From: Candidatus Bathycorpusculum sp.
GTDB lineage: Archaea; Thermoproteota; Bathyarchaeia; Bathyarchaeales; Bathycorpusculaceae
DNA: 6,183 bases
Assembly (NCBI GenBank): GCA_009779045.1
Contig: WREZ01000076.1
Coordinates: 1-6,183, forward strand
Direction: 5' to 3'
Of this stretch, positions 1 through 6,183 are shown piece after piece. Position numbers and translations under genes: made by a program. The stretch's first letter is position 1. The number at the start of each line of letters is the position of its first letter. A model generated the notes under the pieces. That model was not told where the DNA came from. It did not search any database and worked only from the letters and a program-made list of their open reading frames with translations.

Positions 1-994
1 CTATAACGTCAAAACGCACAAAAAAGTTCTTCTGAAGATCACCCGTAATTAGTGAGTCCCCCCTTTTTGCGCCAACACACAACACCAAAGGAACTCCTCT
101 AGTTGAACTATCTATGTAAACATTTTTAGGCGTTATCTTTTGACCATCACCACTAACAGTATAAAAACTTAAAACATTCTCTGCAGATGTCTGAGATAGC
201 TTTGCATTGAAATATAATGCAGAACCAAACACACGATTACTCGAACTTAGATCTACAAGTTCAGCTTTAACCTGCTGAGGCAAAATGTTATCCCCAAGCG
301 TCCAAGAACAACTAACAAACCCCTCATCATTAAGAGATATTGGCTGATTACCAGATCCACTTAATTTACCATTACCCTTAACTACTATAAAGTTGATCTT
401 TGCACGCCAAAGCTTGCTAAAAATGGAAGAGTAAGGCGCTCCACCAATAACTACACGAGCCTCTAAAGCAACAGGAGCGGCCACACCAACTAAAGTCTCC
501 ACCCTAACATCTTGACCATCCCCACTAACATAACACAACTCAGGCTCAGCAAAAGTAGCATTAAAAAATATTGGAGCAGACAAATACTCTATCCAAGTTG
601 ACGAGTTTTCAGGCTTAAACATCAAAGTCGCAGACACCCGCTGTCCACCACGCGTAACCTTATCTCCCTCAGCATATGTCCACTCTTTAGTTGAAAGAAA
701 AATCCAATCACAACTTGCAACCCCACCTTCAACCGAAGCATCAAATGTATCTTCACCAGAATCATTAGTGTTAGGTTCTCTTAGGCTACCCACTGCCACT
801 GCATCTTCATGAGGCATAATTTTAAAATGTACCTTAAATTTGTCTTTAAGCTCTGGTGTAATTGGTTTGTTTCCTATTTTTACACCAACACGCAACACCA
901 GAGGAACTACTTTATTTGAGCTGCCTGCATAAAAGACGTTTTTAGGGGTTATTTTTTGTCCATCACCACTAACACTATAAAAACTTAAAGTGCT
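1..994 (-). repeat. Ig-like domain repeats, arranged A-B-A', encoded in the DUF6519 gene
   Basis: Three units follow the DUF6519 part: about 548-994 (residues 470-618), about 191-544 (620-738) and 1-184 (740-800 and beyond, cut by the edge). Each opens with SGDGQ and continues with a hydrophobic strand such as PLVLRVGV. Units 1 and 3 are closest: 16 of 17 residues match at LSFY(S/T)VSGDGQKITPKN, and the DNA at 938-988 and 122-172 matches at 46 of 51 bases by my alignment. Unit 2 is clearly more diverged. Confidence 0.85.
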
Positions 995-2401
995 ATCTGT
1001 TACTGTTGAAAAGAGATCTCTATAGTCAGCAGCTACCATTACTGCAATATTGTTCGTTCCCGCTATCGGCTCTAGTTTTAGTAGTGCTAGGGGGCAGTAG
1101 TGGTGTTTCATTAGGGAGGGTAAGGCTTCTGGTGTGTTAGTTGTTGGGTTGGTTGGCCATTCTATGTTTTTTGTTATTGTTCTAGCGGGGATTAGCCAAT
1201 AGTCTCCCGCTATATAGTCGCCTGGTTCAAATTTTAATTGGATGCCGTCTTCTAAGGTTATGTAATTGTCTGTGTCAATTTCATATCCAGATGTAGTGAC
1301 TTTGTTGTTATGTTCGGTTTGGGATAAGGGTAGGGATGTGTGGGGTGTTGTTTGGGAAGAACTTAAGATACTGCTATGCATGTTCCATTTGTCTTCAGGT
1401 ATGTTCCAAAGTCTAACTTTGGGAATGTTTAAGGTGTAATCGTAGTCTTTTTTGGCCATATTGTGTAGTAGGGAGGTTGTGTTAGAGACTTCGATGTCGA
1501 TAATTTGTTGGTTTGCTTCACTACCTTCTTTAGCATTTTTTATTTTAAAAATTTGTCCAGAAAGATTCCAAAGTTCACAGTGTTCATCTGTAACTTCGAT
1601 CCATTGGTCGTTTCTAAAAGTGTACAGATCGCCTTTGCCTCTATTTTCTATCACTATAGATATTAGATCTGTACCGTTTAACTTTACAGAGAGTATTTTG
1701 GCAGCAACAATAGCGTTTTCTCTTGACCACTTAAAAACAGGACCATCAGATGAGTTAGACGCTACGTTTGGTATGGTTCCGCTTTTATGGATTTCAATTC
1801 TGTAGAGTCTATTTTCATCGCCACTATAGTTTTGGGCAGAATTTACTCTAGCAGTCAATTTACCGTTAGATTGAATAATGCTCTTTTCAAATTCGGTTAA
1901 TGCGTTTTCAGGATTTTGTTTGAGTTTTAGGGTTTTAGCTTGCCAAACGTTTTTTGTTCGAGTTGTTGTATCAGTTTGTCCAAGAGCAGGTTCTAGTAAG
2001 GTGGGGTCTTCAAGGGAGGTTATATGTCTTTGCCAAACATCTAAATAAACAACATAATCTCCCTCTTTAGGAGGTAGTATAGGGTTATCTGGAAGGCCTT
2101 CTTGTTTGGATGCATCTATATTGTCGTTGTTTTCACAGATTAATCCGTCAACATAATAGTGGCCTTTGCCAATAGTAAAATCAGTTGTGCCGTCGTTTTT
2201 GGGTTCTATTTTAAAGCCAGATTCTTCGAAAGGTGTACCTGTTTTTCCTATAAGGTCGCATAGCATTATTTTGTTAAAGTGTTCTTGGATGTCTAGTTGT
2301 TCATTCCAATCGGCGTCTATTTGTATTCTGCCTTGTTGTGCATTCACTTTTGTGTATTTCTTGTTTTTGTTATATGTTGATCTGGTTATATCGGCTTTCA
2401 C
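1..2401 (-). CDS. DUF6519-type baseplate-associated protein with C-terminal Ig-like repeats, 3'-partial
   Basis: The frame is open for 800 codons and runs off the left edge. The GTG at 2401-2399 is chosen because an in-frame TGA lies three codons upstream, a GAGAGGA motif sits nine bases before it, and the protein then begins MKADITRSTYN, like DUF6519 proteins as I recall them (MKGDFTRxTF). Further family blocks are QQGRIQIDADWNEQ (22-35), GHYYVDGLICEN (80-91), YLDVWQRHITSLEDP (119-133), TTTRTKNVWQAK (145-156), FKWSRENAIV (223-232), GDYWLIPART (399-408), HHYCPLALL (433-441) and AADYRDLF (457-464). From about 470 onward come Ig/Big-1-like units with SGDGQ at 478-482, 626-630 and 750-754; units 1 and 2 have C-x-W near their ends (CDW, CSW). 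The molecular role of DUF6519 is unknown. Position after two baseplate genes suggests a structural or surface-exposed tail part, with the Ig domains perhaps binding a target or effector (inference). The two parts differ in codon use. Confidence 0.88.
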   Translation of the reverse strand, partial: MKADITRSTYNKNKKYTKVNAQQGRIQIDADWNEQLDIQEHFNKIMLCDLIGKTGTPFEESGFKIEPKNDGTTDFTIGKGHYYVDGLICENNDNIDASKQEGLPDNPILPPKEGDYVVYLDVWQRHITSLEDPTLLEPALGQTDTTTRTKNVWQAKTLKLKQNPENALTEFEKSIIQSNGKLTARVNSAQNYSGDENRLYRIEIHKSGTIPNVASNSSDGPVFKWSRENAIVAAKILSVKLNGTDLISIVIENRGKGDLYTFRNDQWIEVTDEHCELWNLSGQIFKIKNAKEGSEANQQIIDIEVSNTTSLLHNMAKKDYDYTLNIPKVRLWNIPEDKWNMHSSILSSSQTTPHTSLPLSQTEHNNKVTTSGYEIDTDNYITLEDGIQLKFEPGDYIAGDYWLIPARTITKNIEWPTNPTTNTPEALPSLMKHHYCPLALLKLEPIAGTNNIAVMVAADYRDLFSTVTDSTLSFYSVSGDGQKITPKNVFYAGSSNKVVPLVLRVGVKIGNKPITPELKDKFKVHFKIMPHEDAVAVGSLREPNTNDSGEDTFDASVEGGVASCDWIFLSTKEWTYAEGDKVTRGGQRVSATLMFKPENSSTWIEYLSAPIFFNATFAEPELCYVSGDGQDVRVETLVGVAAPVALEARVVIGGAPYSSIFSKLWRAKINFIVVKGNGKLSGSGNQPISLNDEGFVSCSWTLGDNILPQQVKAELVDLSSSNRVFGSALYFNAKLSQTSAENVLSFYTVSGDGQKITPKNVYIDSSTRGVPLVLCVGAKRGDSLITGDLQKNFFVRFDVI
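1070..2401 (-). other. Segment with reversed base skew and distinct codon use (DUF6519 part)
   Basis: Within the DUF6519 gene, the coding strand here is richer in A and C than in T and G, the reverse of the rest of the window. The effect is extreme around 1080-1450: bases 1321-1380 have 24 G and 4 C on the plus strand, while 481-540 have about 23 C and 3 G. Of 13 arginine codons up to residue 461, 12 are AGA and one is CGA; the 11 in the downstream Ig part are mostly CGT. The boundary is gradual to within about 60 bases and falls near the end of the DUF6519 domain. Confidence 0.7.
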
Positions 2402-2580
2402 TATTATTCATCCTCTCTCTTTTAACCCATTATTACCTACACTATTACTATTGTTTATTATGTTGCTGTACTATTATACTATCACTACTACTATACTATT
2501 ATTGACATCTACTATTATTATTATTGACCTATCCTTCTATATCACACATTAGTAGTTATCCACTACTACATAGTTATCTA
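2402..2580. other. AT-rich low-complexity spacer between the tail and DUF6519 genes
   Basis: This 179-bp gap has no credible gene. It is dominated by CTA/ATT triplet-like runs on the plus strand, including TACTATTATTGAC (2494-2506) and a longer variant at 2510-2528. A TATAAT hexamer lies on the minus strand at 2478-2473, 72 bases before the GTG, but no good -35 box accompanies it. A weak TAGTAG/CTACTA hairpin at 2550-2568 lacks a following U-tract on the minus strand. It could hold a promoter or an mRNA processing site, but neither is shown. Confidence 0.6.
2411..2417 (-). promoter_or_regulatory. Ribosome-binding site that decides the GTG start of the DUF6519 gene
   Basis: The minus strand reads GAGAGGA, nine bases before the GTG at 2401. 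A nearby ATG at 2411-2409 overlaps this motif but is out of frame and soon meets a stop, and the frame of the long gene has TGA just upstream of the GTG. GTG is therefore the only plausible start. Confidence 0.7.
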
Positions 2581-4803
2581 CTAGGTAACTAATATAACTC
2601 CTGCTGTTAACCCAAATGGTAAATACTCTGCAAAGGTTGCTATCAAATTATTAATACGATGTGACTGATAAACCTGATTAAACACCCCTATCTCCGACGC
2701 ATTATCTGCACCCTCAAACAACTCTTTTAGGTTACTTCTATGTAATTGTGCATAACCAGGAGCACCATAAATCTTAGAGGTAAAATGAGGCACAAAACTC
2801 AAACGAGCCTCCCCAGGTTGACAACGATAGCATTTAGGCACCCTAGAAACACAACCAGTTTCCTGTGCAAACCGATTAGAAATATATGAGAACCGCACAT
2901 ACCCCTCTTGTCGCCGCTTAACAGTTACAGTATCAGCAAAAAGAACATTACTAGCAGAAGTCAATATATCAAAATTAGACTTGCCCAAAACAGTACAATT
3001 CTCAAGCACCGCCTCAAAACACTCCACAGAAAACCCATCAACCCCCACATCCAAAATAGAATCACAAACAACAAGCTTACCCTTAGAATCCACAGAATTA
3101 GGGGCGCTCATCAATATTTGACCACTAATAGACTTCTCAAGACTAACAGAAAGATAATCATTACCCTCAACAACTACACTACAACCAGTAGAGTAGGGGA
3201 CTAGGGTGCAATGTTGAATGACCAGATTTTTCAAATTAGAAGGATGCGTAGTTATAGGGCTTTTTTTAACAACTTTAAGAGAGATGTTTTTGTTTAACAG
3301 TAAACCATCAAGAACAAGACAGCTGCCATCTCCACCAGAAACCTCAATAGTATGCACCCCCTCACTTTCAACTATGTCGGTAGCAGCAGTTAGGGTTGCT
3401 CGTTGTTCCTGTGAAGAACGCAAAATCAACGTTTTACCCAAAGGAACATCAATTTGCGAAAAGTCTACACTATAAATTGCACTATCAACTATTTCAAACA
3501 AAACCACCTGCTGCTCTTTTACCAACCCCTCAGCTTCATCCTTCTTCCACTTACCAAAGGCAGCCTCAATAGAAACAAACAACTCATCACCATTAGAATC
3601 ACCACCACTACTATTAGCAACAGCAAAAGCCGCAGAAGATATTAAATAGGTTTTCAAACCCTCAGATTCGCTTTCGTAGAGATCACGTCTATAGAAACCA
3701 CCACCTATATCAGAACTAAAACCATAATAGTAACTTACAAACACCCTGCGCTCAGATACGATGGTATCGGAAAATAATATACGACCAAGAACAGGATCAA
3801 TAGCAACACTAATAGTTGAATCAACAGCATCAAATTCTGCAGGTCTACGCCAGTTACCCAATGAGTCAACATTGCTTAAATCACATACCACAATATTGTT
3901 CTTATCAACCGCAGTAAGAACCCCACCCTCACCACCTATTTCTTCTTCTATAAGTATACTTCTATTTTCACCATAATATGCTGACAAATTCTTTTTAGCC
4001 CCTTCCCTACGAATAGGCACAGACACAACCACTTCCTTAGCAGCATCAGCAGTAGATAAAACACCATCAGCGTCATCAGCATCAGCAGTATCCCCTTTGG
4101 TTTGAGGATGATTAAAAAGCTGCATATCCACACCTAAAGAATTAAAAAAATACCCACCACCACTACTACTGCCTGTATTATGTTCAAAAGCTTGAGCCCG
4201 TCGCACAGGATAAGCAATTAAACGCCACAAAAAAATACCCACCTTAGCAACATCATAATAACCAACCCCATTTCGTATATTTCTAACATCTAACATATGA
4301 GGCACAGAATCAAACGCCGTACCCACACGCCCCATCAATTCTACATCAGCAATACGCGGAGTACATTTATTCTCAAACCGTGGATGATTAACATTTTGAG
4401 TAGTAGACAACAATTTAAAAAACTCTACAACAGCTGCATCCCACCCAGTAATATCTCTAGCTATTTCTTCAAAAACAGACACAGTGCCCTTTCTTTTTCT
4501 ATAATGAATGGTATTTGCAACATATGCCTTACCACTTAAAGACCCACTGCCCTTAACAGAACGCAACAAACCAGCATCAACTAAATCGCCTATATACGGC
4601 GCAACCCACTCATCACAAGTTTCAATAAACCAGTTCTCATACAACCCGTCAAGATCATTTTCAAGAAGCTGCAAAGTTTCCTCCATAATAGAGGTTAAAT
4701 CCTGCAAAGGCCGATGACCATCAGAGGTCTGCTGACGCAAATCTTCAATACGATATATCGAAGGCAACAAACCATAAATTCGACTCTCATCCTTACGACC
4801 CAT
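2581..4803 (-). CDS. Tail protein, P2 gpI-like N-terminus with beta-helix-like C-terminal half
   Basis: This complete 740-residue protein is probably the peripheral baseplate or fibre-attachment component. The ATG at 4803 overlaps the upstream stop and has GGAGGG nine bases before it. Residues 1-130 (LLPSIYRIED, then LENDLDGLYENWFIETCDEW) match the TIGR02242/gpI-like tail domain, and FLWRLIAYPV (191-200) is the next conserved block. Residues 320-372 carry AIDPVLGRILF and YYYGFSSDIGGGFYRR, also typical of this family. From about 430 to 630 there are short strands with evenly spaced motifs (LVLDGLLL, IQHCTLVP, KSISGQI, CDSILD, ENCTVLG) that suggest a right-handed beta-helix. The end has YRCQP (659-663), FTSKIYGAPGYAQL (674-687) and EYLPFGLTAGVILVT (726-740), all recognisable family blocks. 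The linker between YRCQP and FTS is only 10 residues, shorter than I recall in relatives. An Asp/Ala-rich insert lies at 237-257 and a GSSSGGG linker at 211-217. No signal peptide or transmembrane segment is seen. Confidence 0.92.
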   Translation of the reverse strand: MGRKDESRIYGLLPSIYRIEDLRQQTSDGHRPLQDLTSIMEETLQLLENDLDGLYENWFIETCDEWVAPYIGDLVDAGLLRSVKGSGSLSGKAYVANTIHYRKRKGTVSVFEEIARDITGWDAAVVEFFKLLSTTQNVNHPRFENKCTPRIADVELMGRVGTAFDSVPHMLDVRNIRNGVGYYDVAKVGIFLWRLIAYPVRRAQAFEHNTGSSSGGGYFFNSLGVDMQLFNHPQTKGDTADADDADGVLSTADAAKEVVVSVPIRREGAKKNLSAYYGENRSILIEEEIGGEGGVLTAVDKNNIVVCDLSNVDSLGNWRRPAEFDAVDSTISVAIDPVLGRILFSDTIVSERRVFVSYYYGFSSDIGGGFYRRDLYESESEGLKTYLISSAAFAVANSSGGDSNGDELFVSIEAAFGKWKKDEAEGLVKEQQVVLFEIVDSAIYSVDFSQIDVPLGKTLILRSSQEQRATLTAATDIVESEGVHTIEVSGGDGSCLVLDGLLLNKNISLKVVKKSPITTHPSNLKNLVIQHCTLVPYSTGCSVVVEGNDYLSVSLEKSISGQILMSAPNSVDSKGKLVVCDSILDVGVDGFSVECFEAVLENCTVLGKSNFDILTSASNVLFADTVTVKRRQEGYVRFSYISNRFAQETGCVSRVPKCYRCQPGEARLSFVPHFTSKIYGAPGYAQLHRSNLKELFEGADNASEIGVFNQVYQSHRINNLIATFAEYLPFGLTAGVILVT
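4033..4092 (-). repeat. Low-complexity Asp/Ala-coding insert in the tail protein
   Basis: The coding strand has repeated GAT and GCT codons giving DTADADDADGVLSTADAAKE (residues 238-257). Relatives, as I recall them, pass almost directly from the 'LGxDxxLFN' block to the 'xVPxPIRR' block here. This looks like a slippage-expanded surface loop. Confidence 0.55.
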
Positions 4804-6183
4804 TAAACCTTACCCTCCAAAAAAGATATACTCTTAGAATTAATCATCAACAAATCTACATCCTCTAAAAGAAAATCCTTACCAAAAACATCCTCATCAA
4901 TAGTAACCGCATCCTCCCCATCAATAGTAGCCGCATCCTCCCCATCAATAGTAGACACCTCACTAAGCTTTGCTGTAACGTCATGAACGTAAATAACGCC
5001 TTTAACAGCTTGAATTATCGATAAAACTTCATCACGTGTAATATCCTGCTTAAAGAAGCGTTTTTCAAAAGAAAAAGCATTAACCAAAGCAACTCTAACA
5101 TTAGCTTTCACTTCGTCAAGATGATGATCAGAATCCACACACAACCCATAAACAACTACATCAAAGTACAACGGATTAAAACTCTCAATACGCACTTTCT
5201 GACCACACGCACGCACCCCATCAACAGCAGCACAAAGATTCTGATAAAGCATCGAATCCTTAAGCAACACTTGAGCATTCTCAGGAGCAACTATCAACTG
5301 AACAATATACTCAGCAACACCAACACCCATTTGCTTACCTTCTTCTTTATGTACTAGTTTAGTTTGAGCGCTTGCCTTGGCAATGCCTAAAAATTTCCTA
5401 GCAAAATTTTCATAATCTTTCAAAGACACAATACGATCCAAAGTTAGAACTACGGAAGGCGCATTTAGTTTAGCATCATCCATTCGTTCAGGAGAAGCAG
5501 CCCCAGAAGCGGCAATAGGGTTAGTTACACTTTTTACACCAAAAGGCTTCTTGGTAAGCAAGGTAAGCTTGTTAGCAGCAACAGCTCCTTGAAGACCTAG
5601 ACCACTACGATAAATAGCAGTAACATTTTCAACTCCACTTGGTAATCTAGCACCAGTGATTCCATCACCAAAATTCACTAAAGTATCACCATTATCGTCC
5701 ACACGAACAAAATAATCAAAACTTTGAGGACCTAAACCATAAAGGGTAGTCGCTTCTTGCCATTGAACATCATTAACAAAAACTTTAAGAGTACTTTTTG
5801 CGCCACTTGGCGTATTAGCAGATACATAAGTTAACGGGGTCTTTTTAAGACGAAACTGTTGATTTACAGCTAAACTATTACCACTGCCAAGCGTTTCACG
5901 CACTGTTTCACCATGAGTAGCAAAAGCAACATTACCATATATATGAACCGAAGCCAAATCATAAACATGTGACAACTCGCGATCTAACGTAATTTCCGTA
6001 GGATCAGAACCACTAATGTTTGTAATGGAAAGAATCTCACTTACAACACCACCAACAACGCCCTCTACTTTTTCTTTTCCTTGAATAATTATTTTTTGAC
6101 CTATCTGAAACTCTGATACTTTTCTATCAAGCTTAATACTATCCCCCGATACATCCTCTGTTGAAGGCTTAACAGGCACACTA
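4803..6183 (-). CDS. Putative J-like baseplate assembly protein (TIGR02243-like), 5'-partial
   Basis: This is the C-terminal 459 residues of a tail baseplate component that would form the wedge ring joining the tail tube and sheath to the fibres. No stop precedes the GTG at 6179 in frame; the codon before it is AGT, there is no ribosome-binding site, and family members are usually much longer, so the true start lies beyond 6183. Counting that GTG as residue 1, residues 11-80 resemble the beta-rich segment before the core. The core then shows FATHGETVRETLGSG (86-100), LTYVSANTPSG (116-126), NFGDGITGARLPSG (169-182), NPIAASGA (220-227) and the J-like motif LDRIVSLKDYENFARKF (247-263). These match my recollection of the 'putative baseplate assembly protein' family. 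The end (about 391-458) has the usual GVIYVHDV strand but is interrupted by an acidic TIDGEDA repeat. It overlaps the next gene by one base, which implies translational coupling. Family confidence is high; eCIS versus prophage is undecided. Confidence 0.93.
   Translation of the reverse strand, partial: SVPVKPSTEDVSGDSIKLDRKVSEFQIGQKIIIQGKEKVEGVVGGVVSEILSITNISGSDPTEITLDRELSHVYDLASVHIYGNVAFATHGETVRETLGSGNSLAVNQQFRLKKTPLTYVSANTPSGAKSTLKVFVNDVQWQEATTLYGLGPQSFDYFVRVDDNGDTLVNFGDGITGARLPSGVENVTAIYRSGLGLQGAVAANKLTLLTKKPFGVKSVTNPIAASGAASPERMDDAKLNAPSVVLTLDRIVSLKDYENFARKFLGIAKASAQTKLVHKEEGKQMGVGVAEYIVQLIVAPENAQVLLKDSMLYQNLCAAVDGVRACGQKVRIESFNPLYFDVVVYGLCVDSDHHLDEVKANVRVALVNAFSFEKRFFKQDITRDEVLSIIQAVKGVIYVHDVTAKLSEVSTIDGEDAATIDGEDAVTIDEDVFGKDFLLEDVDLLMINSKSISFLEGKV
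4813..4818 (-). promoter_or_regulatory. Ribosome-binding site of the 740-residue tail protein
   Basis: The minus strand reads GGAGGG with nine bases to the ATG at 4803. It lies inside the last codons of the baseplate gene, whose stop TAA shares a base with the ATG. This supports the chosen start and coupled translation of the two genes. Confidence 0.8.
4889..4954 (-). repeat. In-frame 24-bp tandem repeat, 2.75 copies, in the baseplate gene
   Basis: Plus-strand 4907-4930 and 4931-4954 are identical 24-bp units (beginning CCGCATCCTCCCCATC), and 4889-4906 is a shortened third copy. Translated, they give (S/A/V)TIDGEDA twice and then VTIDED, at residues 409-430 of the visible protein. The array adds an acidic loop near the C-terminus. 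Because the unit is a multiple of three, copy changes would keep the frame. Confidence 0.9.

Noticed and set aside
1452..1805. Plus-strand reading frame of 117 codons
   Set aside because: It lies wholly opposite the DUF6519 domain, whose conserved motifs are clear on the minus strand, and it has no recognisable motif.
2473..2478. TATAAT on the minus strand as a promoter -10 box
   Set aside because: The sequence 17 bases upstream does not resemble a -35 box, and such hexamers are expected by chance in this AT-rich triplet-repeat spacer. It is noted only within the spacer entry.
2166..2552. Plus-strand reading frame of 128 codons, hydrophobic toward its end
   Set aside because: It is antisense to the start of the DUF6519 gene and then translates the low-complexity spacer, which gives an artificial I/L/T/Y-rich tail.
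2550..2568. TAGTAG/CTACTA hairpin as a terminator of the tail gene
   Set aside because: The stem is six weak pairs and no U-tract follows on the minus strand.
2908..5357. Several short plus-strand frames and one 61-codon minus-strand frame within the two upstream genes
   Set aside because: All overlap well-supported coding sequence in other frames, and their products are low-complexity T/N/I/K- or L/M-rich shadows.
6177..6179. GTG as the start of the baseplate gene
   Set aside because: There is no ribosome-binding site, the frame stays open to the window edge, and the region before the core is too short for the family.

Overview
All three genes seen here lie on the minus strand and run from high to low coordinates. 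They form a baseplate segment of a phage-tail-like particle. In order of transcription they are: the C-terminal part of a large J-like baseplate assembly protein (4803-6183), a complete 740-residue P2 gpI-like tail protein with a beta-helix-like second half (2581-4803), and at least 800 residues of a DUF6519-type protein ending in Ig-like repeats (1-2401). Both outer genes run off the window. The first two overlap by one base (TAATG) and are clearly co-transcribed. The third follows after a 179-bp AT-rich spacer.

This trio, with no capsid, portal or terminase gene in view, is what I know from extracellular contractile injection systems (eCIS) and related domesticated tail clusters of bacteria and some archaea. 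A prophage is less likely but cannot be excluded, because the sheath, tube, ATPase and effector genes would lie outside the window. All functions are assigned from remembered family patterns, not from a search.

The organism cannot be named. The DNA is AT-rich (about 35-42% GC by eye). Both visible starts have Shine-Dalgarno motifs, and the standard code with TAA and TAG stops fits. The mixed AGA/CGT arginine codons and frequent ATA isoleucine fit a low-GC bacterium or a methanogen-like archaeon.

The main oddity is the third gene, which looks composite. Its DUF6519 part (about 1070-2401) has coding-strand base skew and arginine codons unlike both the Ig-repeat part (1 to about 1000) and the two upstream genes. 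Other features are an A-B-A' arrangement of Ig-like repeats, a 24-bp in-frame tandem repeat near the end of the baseplate gene, and an Asp/Ala-rich low-complexity insert in the tail protein. No RNA genes, CRISPR arrays, insertion sequences or clear terminators were found.
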